A stretch of 64,000 bases of DNA from Roseateles sp. (GCF_019237615.1 NZ_JAFAGT010000057.1:1-64000), one strand, 5' to 3'. Numbered from the stretch's first letter, positions 20,764-31,150 are shown. Translations and numbers: made by a program. The notes: generated from the sequence alone by a model not told the origin.

Positions 20764-22376
20764 CAGTGCGGCTCCTGGAGATGCGGCTCGTCGACGCCGA
20801 GCAGCCGGCCCAGCTGCATGATCGTGACCGGTCCGGCGCGGCCATCGGCCGGCAGGCCCTGGCCGCGCTGGAAGGCGGCGATGCGCTCGCGTCGGACCGC
20901 GTTGCTGCCTGCGCGCGCCGTGGCCGGCGGCTGGCCCAGCGCCTGGCTCAGGCCCTTGTCCAGCCACTGCAGCACGGCGGGCGCGGCCGCACCGCTGGCG
21001 TAGTCGGGCGGCGTGCGCCACAGGGTCGTGAATTCGCCGTGCCACTGGCGGGCGAGCGCGCTCAGCGTCACGGTGACGTGGCGCGCGCCGAGCTGCAGAT
21101 GCGCCTGCTGGCCGTCCAGCGATTCGAGCAGCGCAAAGGCCGGCTGGCCGTCCGCGTCGGCGAGCTTGAGCACGGCCGGTCGATCGAGCAGGCGCAGCTG
21201 CGCGAGCCCGCCGTCGCCCTGGAAGCATTGCAGCTGCTGGCTCGGCGCGGCAGCGCAGAGTTCGGTGTGCTCCGGCAGCGTGACGTGCCAGCGCGCGGCG
21301 AGCTGCTGCCAGGCCGCGTCGGGTGTGGCCGGCGCGTCGGTGATGGCGTCGACCGCGGCGGGCGCCGAGGCCGCCGAGGCCGCCGAGGCCGCATGTGGCG
21401 GCGCGGAAGCCGCTGCGCCATGACTGCTGGCGCCGACGACAAGGGGCGCCGGCGCAGGCCGCATCTGCTGGCCCACGGCCCAGGCCGCCGTCGCGATCAC
21501 GCCCGCGCCCAGCGCCCAGGGCAGCGCCCGGCGCCAGGCCGGCGTGGCGACATGCGCGTCGTCGAACACCTCGACCGCGGCGCGCGCCAGCGTCTTGCGG
21601 TCGACGCGGGCGCGGCCCTGCGCGTAGGCGCCGAGCAGGGCGCGGTCGCCGATGAGGTTGATGCGCCGCGGCACGCCGCGCGAGAGCTTGTGCAGCAGCG
21701 CCAGCGCGCGGTCGTCGAAGGGCGTCTCGCCCTTGAGGCCGGCGATGCCGAGGCGGTGGCGCACATACTGCGCGGTCTCGTCGGCCGAAAGCGCGGTGAG
21801 GTGATAGCGCGCGATGACGCGCTGCGCGAGCTGCTCGAGCTCGGGCCGGGCGAGCATGGTGCGCAGCTCGGGCTGGCCGATCAGGATGATCTGCAGCAGC
21901 TTGCGCTCCTGCGTCTCGAGGTTGGTCAGCAGGCGCAGCTGTTCGAGCACCTCGGGCGCGAGGTTCTGCGCCTCGTCGATGATGAGCACGCAGTTCTGGC
22001 CCGCCGCGTGCGCTTCGAGCAGGAAGGCGTTGATGCGATCGACGTAGGGCTTGACGCTCTCGCCTTGCGGCAGCGGCTCGGGCAGGGCGATGTGGAATTC
22101 CTCGCAGACGGTGGCGAGCAGCTCGGGCACCGTCAGCTTGGGATTGAAGACGTAGGCGACGCGGCAGCCTTGCGGCACCTGCTCGAGGAAGCAGCGGCAC
22201 ACCGTCGTCTTGCCCGCGCCGATCTCGCCGGTCAGCAGCACGAAGCCGCCGCCACCGCCGAGGCCGTAGAGCAGGTGGGCCAGCGCCTCCCGGTGCCGCT
22301 CGCTCATGAAGAGGTAGTGCGGGTCGGGCGCGATCGAGAAGGGGTCCTGCTGGAGTCCGAAGAAGGCGTTGTACAT
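20763..22376 (-). CDS. gspA: GspA/ExeA-type ATPase with peptidoglycan-binding domain
   Basis: 537-residue inner-membrane protein starting MYNAFFGLQQDPFSIAPDP, the ExeA/GspA hallmark. It has Walker A GEIGAGKT at 50-57, Walker B in VLIIDEAQNL near 130, one membrane helix around 279-297, a peptidase-C39-like region, and a C-terminal peptidoglycan-binding repeat (IAAFQRGQGLPADGRAGPVT). It pairs with gspB, which starts on its stop codon. The complex is thought to remodel or bind peptidoglycan so the type II secretin can be inserted. Confidence 0.9.
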   Translation of the reverse strand: MYNAFFGLQQDPFSIAPDPHYLFMSERHREALAHLLYGLGGGGGFVLLTGEIGAGKTTVCRCFLEQVPQGCRVAYVFNPKLTVPELLATVCEEFHIALPEPLPQGESVKPYVDRINAFLLEAHAAGQNCVLIIDEAQNLAPEVLEQLRLLTNLETQERKLLQIILIGQPELRTMLARPELEQLAQRVIARYHLTALSADETAQYVRHRLGIAGLKGETPFDDRALALLHKLSRGVPRRINLIGDRALLGAYAQGRARVDRKTLARAAVEVFDDAHVATPAWRRALPWALGAGVIATAAWAVGQQMRPAPAPLVVGASSHGAAASAPPHAASAASAASAPAAVDAITDAPATPDAAWQQLAARWHVTLPEHTELCAAAPSQQLQCFQGDGGLAQLRLLDRPAVLKLADADGQPAFALLESLDGQQAHLQLGARHVTVTLSALARQWHGEFTTLWRTPPDYASGAAAPAVLQWLDKGLSQALGQPPATARAGSNAVRRERIAAFQRGQGLPADGRAGPVTIMQLGRLLGVDEPHLQEPH

Positions 22377-22398
22377 AACGGAGGAATGTTAGCCCCTC

Positions 22399-22481
22399 GC
22401 CCAGGCGCGCCGCTGGACGCGCGCACGCCTGGGCGGTCCCCCGAGGGGACGAGATTTCTTGCGGCCTTGAGCCGCAAGAAA
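22399..22481. repeat. Nested palindromes in the gspA / ycaQ divergent intergenic region
   Basis: Two strong inverted repeats in the 197-bp gap: CGCCCAGGCG (22399-22408) with CGCCTGGGCG (22426-22435), and TTTCTTGCGGC (22455-22465) with GCCGCAAGAAA (22471-22481), an 11-bp perfect stem with loop CTTGA. CCCCCGAGGGG-type short palindromes lie between them. No poly-T follows. The structure looks like an extragenic palindromic element rather than a promoter. Confidence 0.6.
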
Positions 22482-22573
22482 CCTTCGGGGGCCGGCTCGG
22501 GAGCGGCCCAGCGCTCGGCCCGCAATTCCTTCCAACTGACAAGACACGGTTGTCGTCTCGTCACAATCCCGCC

Positions 22574-23674
22574 ATGCCCAAGCCGCTCGACCTCGAAACC
22601 CTGCGCCGCTACGCCATCGCGCGCAGCTTGTTCACGCCGACCACGCTCCAGGGCGCGTTCAAGCGCCTGGGCTTCGTCCAGGCCGACCCGATGCGCGCGC
22701 CGGCGCGGGCCCAGGACCTGATCCTGCGCCATCGCGTCAAGGACTACTGCGCCGGCGAGCTGGAGCAGCGCTATCCGCGGCTTCAGGTCGAGGAGGACTG
22801 CTTCGTCAACTACGGCTTCGTGCCGCGCGACTGGCTGCCGCTGATGCACCCGCGCACGGCGCGGCGCGCCTGGGACGCCACGACACGCGCGCAGGCCGAA
22901 GCACTGCTGGCAGTCGTGCGCGAGCGCGGGCCGACGCACCCGAAGTCGCTGCTGGAGGAGTTCGCCCACCACGGCCGCATGCCCGGCTACTGGGGCGGCG
23001 AGCTCAACGTCAGCACGCAGCTGCTCGACGGCCTGCACTACCGCGGCCACCTGCGCGTCAAGCGGCGCGACGCCGGCACGCGCGTCTACGAGGCCGTCGA
23101 GCACGCGCCGCAGGACGACAGCCCGGCCGCACGCCGCGGGCGCGCCGAGGCCCTGCTCGACCGCGTCGTCCAGCTCTACGCCCCGCTGCCCGCACCCAGC
23201 CTGGGCTACCTGACGACGCTGCTGCGCGGCAGTGCGCCGCAGCTGCAGGTCGAGATGCGCGCCGCCGTCAAGGCCGCGAAGCAGCGCTATGCCCATGCCG
23301 TGGTCGACGGCGTGACCTGGTTCTGGCCGACGGACGAAAACCCGTCGAGCGCCCGCCATCGCTGCGACGCGCAGTTGCGCCTGCTCGCGCCCTTCGACCC
23401 GGTCGTCTGGGACCGGCGCCGCTTCGAGCTCTTCTGGGGCTGGCCCTACCGCTTCGAGGCCTACACGCCCGCGGCCAAGCGCACGATGGGGCATTACGCC
23501 CTGCCGCTGCTCTGGGGCGAGGACATCCGCGGCTGGGCGAACCTGCGCGTCGAGAACGGCCGGCTCATCCATGAGCTCGGCTTCGTCGACGGCAAGACGC
23601 CGCGCAGCGCTGCGTTCAAGGCGGCGCTGGCCGAGGAACTCGACGCGATGCGGCGCTTCCTCGGCCTCGGCTGA
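22574..23674 (+). CDS. ycaQ: YcaQ/AlkX-type DNA glycosylase (HTH_42 winged-helix family)
   Basis: 366 residues of the winged-helix HTH_42 family. The E. coli member YcaQ excises alkylated bases and unhooks interstrand crosslinks. The QxD catalytic motif of the YcaQ-like branch is visible as Q36-A-D38 in GFVQADPMR. Other family blocks are FPWDPxW-like DPVVWDRRRFELFWGWPYRFE and a C-terminal RxGxxxxxL-type region. The ATG at 22574 starts the conserved N-terminus; an earlier in-frame start adds 8 residues. It is transcribed alone and converges on the histidine kinase gene with a 6-nt gap. Confidence 0.88.
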   Translation: MPKPLDLETLRRYAIARSLFTPTTLQGAFKRLGFVQADPMRAPARAQDLILRHRVKDYCAGELEQRYPRLQVEEDCFVNYGFVPRDWLPLMHPRTARRAWDATTRAQAEALLAVVRERGPTHPKSLLEEFAHHGRMPGYWGGELNVSTQLLDGLHYRGHLRVKRRDAGTRVYEAVEHAPQDDSPAARRGRAEALLDRVVQLYAPLPAPSLGYLTTLLRGSAPQLQVEMRAAVKAAKQRYAHAVVDGVTWFWPTDENPSSARHRCDAQLRLLAPFDPVVWDRRRFELFWGWPYRFEAYTPAAKRTMGHYALPLLWGEDIRGWANLRVENGRLIHELGFVDGKTPRSAAFKAALAEELDAMRRFLGLG

Positions 23675-23680
23675 AGCGTT

Positions 23681-25249
23681 TCAGCGCCCCGCCGGACGCG
23701 CCGGGAAGCGGACCGTGAAACGTGCGCCGGGCCCTTCGTTCTCGGCGAGGCCGCGGCGCGAGCGCGTGTCGTCGAGCAGGAGCTCGGCCTCGTGCTGCTC
23801 GGCGATCTCGCGGACGATGGCCAGGCCCAGGCCCGAGCCGTCGGTGTTCGTGCCGAGCGCGCGGTAGAAGGGCTGGAAGATCTTCTCGCGCTCGCTCTCG
23901 GGCACGCCGGGGCCGGTGTCCTCGACCTGCAGCACGCTGACCTGGCCGAACGGGTCTTCCATGACGCGCACCGTGACGACGCCGCCGGGCGGGGTGTAGA
24001 GCAGCGCGTTGTCCACGAGATTGCGGATCAGCTCGCGGATCAGCAGCGGCTGGCCGAGCACGCGCAGTTGGGCGCGGTCCGCGTCGGGGCCCTCGTAGCC
24101 GAGGTCCAGGCGCCGCTCCAGCGCGCGCGGAACGAAGTCGCGCACGGTCTCGATGGCGAATTCGGCGAGGTTGACTTCACTGCGCCGCGCCGCGTGCTCC
24201 TTGTCCTCGGCGCGTGCCATGGCGAGCAGCTGGTTGACCATGTGCGCGGCGCGCTGGCTGGACAGCGAAATCTGCTCGAGCGAGCGGATCAGGTCGGCCG
24301 GCTGGCTGCGGCCTTCGTCGACCTCGCGCTGGGCGAACTCGGCCTGGGTGCGCAGGCCGGCCAGCGGCGTCTTGAGCTGGTGCGCGGCATCCGCCAGGAA
24401 GTGCTTCTGCGCACGCATCGACTGGTCGAGCCGCCCCAGCAGCTCGTTGATGGCGCGCACCAGCGGCGCCACCTCCTCGGGCACGTGGCGCTCGTCGATC
24501 GGCGAGAGATCGGCGCTGTCGCGCGAGCGGATGCGCCGTTGCAGCTCGCCCAGCGGCGCGATGCCGCGCGCCAGCGCCAGCCAGACCAGCAGCACCGTCA
24601 GCGGCAGGATGACGAACTGCGGCAGGATCACGCCCTTGATGATCTCGTTGGCCAGGCGCGTGCGCTTGCCCGTCGTCTCGGCGACCTGCACGAGCAGGCT
24701 GACCGGTGCTGTCGCGGTCGGTGCTTCGGCACGGCTCTCGACCTGGCCGTCGGGCAGCACGTGCAGCCAGGCCACGCGCACGCGCTCGCCGGCGATCTCG
24801 TCGTCGCGCCAGCGGATCTCGCCGGGGCCGGCGGCGTCGTCGTCGCCGGGCGCGGGCAGTCGCGCGTCGCCGCTGAGCAGCCCGCCCTGCGGCCCGCGCA
24901 CCTGATAGAAGACCGTGTCGCTGGCGTCGGCGCGCAGGAAAGCCGCCGCCTCGGGCGCCATGGCGTAACGGCGTACCTGAGCGGCGTCCGGGTGGCCGGC
25001 ATCCGCGGCTGCCTGGGCCGCAACGCGCAGGGCCAGCGTGCGCGTCATCTCGCCGAGCTCGCGGTCGTAGGGCTTGTTGGCAATGCCCTGCGCGACGAGC
25101 CAGGTCAGCGCCACGCTGATCGGCCAGATCAGCAGCAGCGGCGCGAGCATCCAGTCGAGGATCTCGCCGAAGAGCGAGCGCTGCGGCTTGGCCGGCTTGT
25201 CGGCGACGCCGGGCTCGGCGCCTTTCGGAACGGCCGTGCGGGCGCTCAT
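23681..25249 (-). CDS. TctE-like membrane sensor histidine kinase
   Basis: 522 residues: two membrane helices (about 34-54 and 207-227) around a periplasmic sensor domain of the TctE N-terminal type, a HAMP-like segment, then phospho-acceptor His290 in ADAAHQLKTPLAG, N-box RNLVDNALLYTP, G1 VEDTGPGVPE and G2 GSGLGLAI. It starts on the base after the stop of its response regulator, with no gap. TctDE-type systems usually sense tricarboxylates, but the neighbouring genes give no transporter to support a ligand. Confidence 0.92.
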   Translation of the reverse strand: MSARTAVPKGAEPGVADKPAKPQRSLFGEILDWMLAPLLLIWPISVALTWLVAQGIANKPYDRELGEMTRTLALRVAAQAAADAGHPDAAQVRRYAMAPEAAAFLRADASDTVFYQVRGPQGGLLSGDARLPAPGDDDAAGPGEIRWRDDEIAGERVRVAWLHVLPDGQVESRAEAPTATAPVSLLVQVAETTGKRTRLANEIIKGVILPQFVILPLTVLLVWLALARGIAPLGELQRRIRSRDSADLSPIDERHVPEEVAPLVRAINELLGRLDQSMRAQKHFLADAAHQLKTPLAGLRTQAEFAQREVDEGRSQPADLIRSLEQISLSSQRAAHMVNQLLAMARAEDKEHAARRSEVNLAEFAIETVRDFVPRALERRLDLGYEGPDADRAQLRVLGQPLLIRELIRNLVDNALLYTPPGGVVTVRVMEDPFGQVSVLQVEDTGPGVPESEREKIFQPFYRALGTNTDGSGLGLAIVREIAEQHEAELLLDDTRSRRGLAENEGPGARFTVRFPARPAGR

Positions 25250-25921
25250 TCAGCCCGGGATCTTCTCAAGGCAGTAGCCGAGCCCGCGCACGGTGGCGAT
25301 GCGGATCGGGCCCTGCTCGATCTTCTTGCGCAGGCGGTGGATGTAGACCTCGATGGCGTTGTTCGAGACCTCCTCGCCCCACTCGCACAGGCGCTCGACG
25401 AGCTGGTCCTTGCTGACGAGCCGGCCGGCACGCTGCAGCAGCACTTCGAGCAGAGACAGCTCGCGCGCCGAGAGTTCGACCATCTGCTCATTGATGTAGA
25501 CGACGCGCCCGCCCGAATCGAAGGCCAGCGGGCCGTGGCGAATGATGCTCGTTGCCGTGCCCAGGCCGCGGCGCGTCAGCGCACGCACGCGCGCCTCGAG
25601 CTCCTGCAGCGAGAAGGGCTTGGCCATGTAGTCGTCGGCACCGTGGTCCAGGCCCTTGACGCGCTCCTCGATGCTGTCGGCCGCCGTGAGGATCAGCACC
25701 GGCACGCTGGAGCCGCGTCCGCGCAGACGCTTGAGCACGTCCAGGCCATGCAGGCGCGGCAGGCCGAGGTCAAGGATGACGAGATCGAACTCGTGCGCGG
25801 CCAGCGCCGCGTCGGCCTCGCTGCCGCTCGACACCTGGTCGACCGCATAGCCCGACGCGCGCAGCGCGCGCAGCAGGCCGTCGGCCAGCACTTGATCGTC
25901 TTCGGCAATCAGGATGCGCAT
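25250..25921 (-). CDS. OmpR/TctD-family response regulator
   Basis: 223 residues: receiver domain with acidic pair Asp8-Asp9, phospho-acceptor Asp51 (LVILDLGLP) and the KPF lysine (MAKPFSLQELEARV), followed by an OmpR-type winged-helix DNA-binding domain ending VRGLGYCLEK. The gene immediately precedes the histidine kinase on the same strand. It would bind direct repeats upstream of target genes; no such target is evident here. Confidence 0.93.
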   Translation of the reverse strand: MRILIAEDDQVLADGLLRALRASGYAVDQVSSGSEADAALAAHEFDLVILDLGLPRLHGLDVLKRLRGRGSSVPVLILTAADSIEERVKGLDHGADDYMAKPFSLQELEARVRALTRRGLGTATSIIRHGPLAFDSGGRVVYINEQMVELSARELSLLEVLLQRAGRLVSKDQLVERLCEWGEEVSNNAIEVYIHRLRKKIEQGPIRIATVRGLGYCLEKIPG

Positions 25922-26084
25922 GCTCTTCCCTCGAGGTGATGGGCAATTCTAGAAAGCTGCGGCCTCAGGGTTTGCCACGAGATCCGTCTGGCTCATCCAG
26001 TGAGCCACCATCGTCCTAGGATGACGCCAGACATCGAACCCGGCGACGGACTGCCCCGGCTGGCAGAAAGTCCTGCTCGAACTA

Positions 26085-26100
26085 CTGTACAAACATACAG
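26085..26100. promoter_or_regulatory. recA: LexA (SOS) box of recA
   Basis: CTGTACAAACATACAG, an excellent match to the proteobacterial LexA site CTGT-N8-ACAG. It lies 38 bp before the recA ATG and overlaps the -35 region implied by CATAAT (26108-26113), so LexA binding would block RNA polymerase and DNA damage would induce recA. Confidence 0.95.
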
Positions 26101-26138
26101 ATTCCGCCATAATCGCACCGACCCCACAGGAGAACTTC

Positions 26139-27179
26139 ATGGACGCGCCCGTCAAAGCCCTCAACACCGAAAAAGCCAAGGCCCTGCAGGCCGCGCTGGC
26201 CCAGATCGAAAAGCAGTTCGGCAAGGGCTCGATCATGCGCCTCGGCGAGGGCGAAGCCATCGAGGACATCCAGGTCGTCTCCACCGGCTCGCTGGGCCTT
26301 GACATCGCCCTGGGCGTCGGCGGCCTGCCGCGCGGCCGCGTGATCGAAATCTACGGCCCGGAATCGTCGGGCAAGACCACGCTCACGCTCCAGGTCATCG
26401 CCGAGATGCAAAAGCTCTCCGGCACCTGCGCCTTCATCGACGCCGAGCACGCGCTCGACGTGCAGTACGCCCAGAAGCTCGGCGTCAACCTGCCCGACCT
26501 GCTGATCAGCCAGCCCGACACCGGCGAGCAGGCCCTCGAGATCGTCGACGCGCTGGTGCGCTCCGGTTCGGTCGACCTGATCGTCATCGACTCGGTCGCC
26601 GCGCTGACGCCCAAGGCCGAACTCGAAGGCGAGATGGGCGACGCCCTCCCCGGCCTGCAGGCCCGCCTGATGAGCCAGGCCCTGCGCAAGCTCACCGCCA
26701 CGATCAAGAAGACCAACTGCACGGTCATCTTCATCAACCAGATCCGCATGAAGATCGGCGTCATGTTCGGCTCGCCCGAGACGACGACCGGCGGCAATGC
26801 GCTGAAGTTCTACGCCTCGGTGCGCCTGGACATCCGCCGTATCGGCTCGATCAAGAAGGGCGAGGAAGTCATCGGCTCCGAGACCAAGGTCAAGGTCGTC
26901 AAGAACAAGGTCAGCCCGCCGTTCAAGACGGCCGAGTTCGACATCCTCTACGGCGAAGGCATCAGCCGCGAGGGCGAGATCATCGACATGGGCGTGGTGG
27001 CCAAGATCGTCGACAAGTCCGGCGCCTGGTACGCCTACAACGGCGAAAAGATCGGCCAGGGCAAGGACAACTCCCGCGAGTTCCTGCGCGAGAACCCCGA
27101 GCTCGCGCGTGAGATTGAGAACAAGATCCGCGAGTCGCTCGGTATCGTCCAGATCGCCACCACCTCGGGCGAAGAGTGA
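26139..27179 (+). CDS. recA: Recombinase RecA
   Basis: 346-residue recombinase that forms filaments on single-stranded DNA, drives strand exchange and activates LexA self-cleavage. Walker A is GPESSGKT at 73-80; other landmarks are [13 protein letters not shown], the L1/L2 DNA-binding loops ([21 protein letters not shown]) and the C-terminal [24 protein letters not shown] lies 6 nt before the ATG. A LexA box controls it. A diverged second copy of its last 20 codons occurs 137 bp downstream (27257-27319). recX follows after an NTF2-like gene instead of directly. Confidence 0.98.
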   Translation: MDAPVKALNTEKAKALQAALAQIEKQFGKGSIMRLGEGEAIEDIQVVSTGSLGLDIALGVGGLPRGRVIEIYGPESSGKTTLTLQVIAEMQKLSGTCAFIDAEHALDVQYAQKLGVNLPDLLISQPDTGEQALEIVDALVRSGSVDLIVIDSVAALTPKAELEGEMGDALPGLQARLMSQALRKLTATIKKTNCTVIFINQIRMKIGVMFGSPETTTGGNALKFYASVRLDIRRIGSIKKGEEVIGSETKVKVVKNKVSPPFKTAEFDILYGEGISREGEIIDMGVVAKIVDKSGAWYAYNGEKIGQGKDNSREFLRENPELAREIENKIRESLGIVQIATTSGEE

Positions 27180-27256
27180 ATCCGGATCTTGTTCCGGCGC
27201 AGGCTCATGCACGCGCAGCGTGCGTGAAGGCCGCATCGCGGCCGGGCCGAAGCCAA

Positions 27257-27319
27257 AACAAGATCCGCGAATCGCTCGGCATCGTCCAGATCGGCGCAGC
27301 CGCGGGCGCGGAAGAGTAA
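27257..27319 (+). pseudogene. Second, diverged copy of the recA 3' end
   Basis: 21 codons without a start that read [12 protein letters not shown] then GAAAGAEE and a TAA stop. The first 37 nt match the real recA 3' end (from 27120) at all but two or three positions; the remainder diverges but keeps the acidic ending. The copy is in a different frame from recA. It starts with AACAAGATCCG, which also occurs inverted at 27183-27193 just after the recA stop. The 63 nt in between hold two perfect triloop hairpins (27209-27223 and 27229-27243). Its end supplies GGAAGAG, the only candidate ribosome-binding site for the next gene. Confidence 0.8.
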
Positions 27320-27323
27320 GCCG

Positions 27324-27749
27324 GTGACACCCCAGGCCCGGATCCACCGGTTCTGGGCCTTGATCGAGGCCCGCCGCTGGGATGAGGTCCGAGCCCTGCT
27401 GAGTCCTGCGGCGCAAGCCACCTGGTGGGTCACGCGCGAGCGCTTTGACGGCGCTGCGGCCTTCGTCCGCGTCAACGCCGTCTATCCCGAGGGCTGGGCC
27501 CTCCGCCTGCTCGAATGCAACGCGCTGGCCGACGGCCGCGTCCATTCGCTGGTGCGCGTCGATCATGGCGAGGCGAGTTTTTATGCCAACAGCTTCTTCA
27601 CCCTCGCGGCCGGCTTGATCGTGCGGATCGACGAATACTGGTCGGACGTGCAGGCCGCGCCGTCCTGGCGCGAAGGGCTGCCCGGTCGCGCGGCGCTCAC
27701 CGTTGATACCCGCACCGGCCTGCCGCTCGACGCCGGCCAAGCGGGCTGA
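27324..27749 (+). CDS. NTF2-like (SnoaL/ketosteroid-isomerase fold) protein
   Basis: 141 residues from a GTG 4 nt after the stop of the duplicated recA tail; GGAAGAG about 7 nt upstream is the likely ribosome-binding site. The pattern ([24 protein letters not shown], then [20 protein letters not shown]) is that of NTF2/SnoaL-like proteins with an alpha+beta cone fold. These include enzymes and small-ligand binders; no catalytic residues are obvious. It sits between recA and recX, ending 2 nt before recX, so it is probably in the same SOS-induced transcript. No function in recombination is known. Confidence 0.8.
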   Translation: MTPQARIHRFWALIEARRWDEVRALLSPAAQATWWVTRERFDGAAAFVRVNAVYPEGWALRLLECNALADGRVHSLVRVDHGEASFYANSFFTLAAGLIVRIDEYWSDVQAAPSWREGLPGRAALTVDTRTGLPLDAGQAG

Positions 27750-27751
27750 GC

Positions 27752-28279
27752 ATGCGCGCCCCGCTGTCACTCAAGGCCCGGGCCATCGCCCTGCTCGCGC
27801 AGCGCGAGCACAGCGCGTCGGAGCTGCGCCAGAAGCTGCTTCGCATTGCGCGCGAGCAGGCAAGACTGGCGACAGCGCAGGCTGCCGAAACATCTGCCAC
27901 CGAGACCGCTCAACCCGCCGAAGCCGGTCCCGACCCAACCGAGGACGTCGACGCCCTGCTCGCCTGGCTCCAGGCTCAGGGCTATCTCGACGAGACCCGC
28001 TTCGTCGAGTCGCGCATCCACGCCCGCGCCAGCCGCTTCGGCACGATGCGCATCGCCCAGGAGCTGTCCCGCCACGGCCTGGCGCTGGATGCCGAGCAGC
28101 AGGCAGCACTGAAATCTGGCGAGCTCGATCGGGCGCGGCTGATCTGGCAGCGCAAGTTCGGCGACACACCGCCGCAGGACGCCGCGGCGCGCGCGCGCCA
28201 GGCCCGCTTCCTGGCCGGCCGGGGCTTTTCCGGCGACGTGGTCCGGCGTCTGCTGCGCGGCCTCGAGGCCGATGACTGA
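27752..28279 (+). CDS. recX: Regulatory protein RecX
   Basis: 175 residues of three-helix RecX repeats: [24 protein letters not shown], a middle block ending [22 protein letters not shown], and a C-terminal [21 protein letters not shown]. RecX caps RecA filaments and limits recombination. Here it follows recA after an NTF2-like gene, with 2 nt to that gene. An Ala/Glu/Pro-rich insertion at about residues 35-62 lengthens the first linker relative to E. coli RecX. Confidence 0.93.
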   Translation: MRAPLSLKARAIALLAQREHSASELRQKLLRIAREQARLATAQAAETSATETAQPAEAGPDPTEDVDALLAWLQAQGYLDETRFVESRIHARASRFGTMRIAQELSRHGLALDAEQQAALKSGELDRARLIWQRKFGDTPPQDAAARARQARFLAGRGFSGDVVRRLLRGLEADD

Positions 28280-28433
28280 GCCCGGCGGCGCTGTCTCGCC
28301 GGCGGCCAGAACCCGGCCGAAAGCCCCGCTGCGTCGCAACATGCTAGAGTCCCGCCCTGCGTAAACCCTAGGCCGCCGGCGTCTTTTGCCCGCTCCGGCC
28401 ACTTTGCGCCTGTTCGCGATTCCGACCCTGTCC

Positions 28434-29030
28434 ATGCCACTCCCCTTCGCCTCGAACCCGCGTCGCCTGATGCACCGCCGTGCCATCGACGTGCAGGTGT
28501 TTGCGCGCGAAGACGGGCAGTTCGACGTGGAAGCGCGGCTCATCGACGCCAAGACGCGCGATGTCACCGTCGGCGGCACACTGCGACCGGCCGGTGAACC
28601 ACTGCATGAAATGGTGCTGGGCCTTGTCATCAATGCCGAACTCGACATCCTGGCCGCCGGCTCAGTGACCCTGGCCATGCCTTATCCGGGCCAGTGCGAG
28701 GAACACGGCAATGCCTACGCCCAGCTCGCCGGCCTGAACCTGATGCGCGGCTTCCGCGGCGCCGTCAAGGAACGCCTCTCGGGCACGCTGGGCTGCACCC
28801 ACCTGACCGAGCTCTGCAGCGTGCTGCCGACCGCCGTGATCCAGGCCCTGGCCGGCGAGGTGCTTTCCACGCAGGAGGGCGCGGGCGACGAATCGGCCGC
28901 CGAGCACCCGCCCTTCCAGCTCGACCGTTGCCACGCGTTGCGCAGCGACGGTCCGGCCGTCCAGATCCATTACCCCCGCTGGTACCGCCCGTCCGCCCAG
29001 GTCGACGCGGTGCCCCCATCCGCATCCTGA
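28434..29030 (+). CDS. DUF2889 family protein
   Basis: 198 residues from the ATG at 28434; the frame is open earlier but begins with non-conserved sequence. The N-terminal [20 protein letters not shown] and the central [36 protein letters not shown], with its GCTHLTEL motif, are typical of DUF2889. No biochemical role is known to me. It lies between recX and sucCD on the same strand, 25 nt before sucC. A TAGAGT element at 28345 may be its promoter -10. Confidence 0.85.
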   Translation: MPLPFASNPRRLMHRRAIDVQVFAREDGQFDVEARLIDAKTRDVTVGGTLRPAGEPLHEMVLGLVINAELDILAAGSVTLAMPYPGQCEEHGNAYAQLAGLNLMRGFRGAVKERLSGTLGCTHLTELCSVLPTAVIQALAGEVLSTQEGAGDESAAEHPPFQLDRCHALRSDGPAVQIHYPRWYRPSAQVDAVPPSAS

Positions 29031-29055
29031 CCATACCCACAGAAGCGAGACCCCT

Positions 29056-30216
<1,161 letters not shown>

Positions 30217-30235
30217 AGCCCAGGAGTTCCTCACC

Positions 30236-31129
30236 ATGTCGATCTACATCAACAAAGACACCAAGGTCATCACCCAGGGCATCACCGGCAAGACCGGCCA
30301 GTTCCACACGCTGGGCTGCCAGGCCTATGCCAACGGCAAGAACGCCTTCGTTGCGGGCGTGAACCCGAAGAAGGCCGGCGAGAAGTTCTCCGAGATTCCC
30401 ATCTACGCGACCGTCAAGGAAGCCGCCGGCCAGACCGGCGCGACCGTCTCGGTCATCTACGTGCCGCCCGCGGGCGCCGCCGCCGCGATCTGGGAAGCCG
30501 TCGAGGCCGACCTGGACCTGGCCATCTGCATCACGGAAGGCATTCCCGTCCGCGACATGCTGGAAGTGCGCAACAAGATGAAGGCCAAGGAAGCCGCCGG
30601 CGGCAAGCGCACGCTGCTGCTGGGCCCCAACTGCCCGGGCCTGATCACGCCGGACGAGATCAAGATCGGCATCATGCCCGGCCACATCCACCGCAAGGGC
30701 CGCGTCGGCGTCGTGTCGCGCTCCGGTACGCTGACCTATGAAGCCGTGGCGCAGCTGACCGAGCTGGGCATCGGCCAGTCGTCGGCCGTGGGCATCGGCG
30801 GCGACCCGATCAACGGCCTGAAGCACATCGACGTGATGAAGGCCTTCAACGACGACCCGGACACCGACGCCGTCATCATGATCGGCGAGATCGGCGGTCC
30901 CGACGAGGCGGAAGCCGCCCGCTGGTGCAAGGCCAACATGAAGAAGCCCATCGTCGGCTTCATCGCTGGCGTCACCGCCCCTCCGGGCAAGCGCATGGGC
31001 CACGCCGGCGCGCTGATCTCCGGCGGCGCCGACACGGCCGATGCCAAGCTCGCCATCATGGAAGAGTGCGGCTTCACGGTCACGCGCAACCCGTCCGAGA
31101 TGGGCCGCCTGCTCAAGGGCCTGCTGTAA
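30236..31129 (+). CDS. sucD: Succinyl-CoA synthetase (ADP-forming), alpha subunit
   Basis: 297 residues: CoA-binding Rossmann domain ([17 protein letters not shown]) and ligase domain containing the phosphorylated active-site His in [14 protein letters not shown]. It ends [10 protein letters not shown] as usual. It forms the catalytic heterodimer/heterotetramer with SucC. A perfect intrinsic terminator starts 22 nt after the stop. Confidence 0.98.
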   Translation: MSIYINKDTKVITQGITGKTGQFHTLGCQAYANGKNAFVAGVNPKKAGEKFSEIPIYATVKEAAGQTGATVSVIYVPPAGAAAAIWEAVEADLDLAICITEGIPVRDMLEVRNKMKAKEAAGGKRTLLLGPNCPGLITPDEIKIGIMPGHIHRKGRVGVVSRSGTLTYEAVAQLTELGIGQSSAVGIGGDPINGLKHIDVMKAFNDDPDTDAVIMIGEIGGPDEAEAARWCKANMKKPIVGFIAGVTAPPGKRMGHAGALISGGADTADAKLAIMEECGFTVTRNPSEMGRLLKGLL

Positions 31130-31150
31130 TCGGGCCTGGCCCCGACACCA

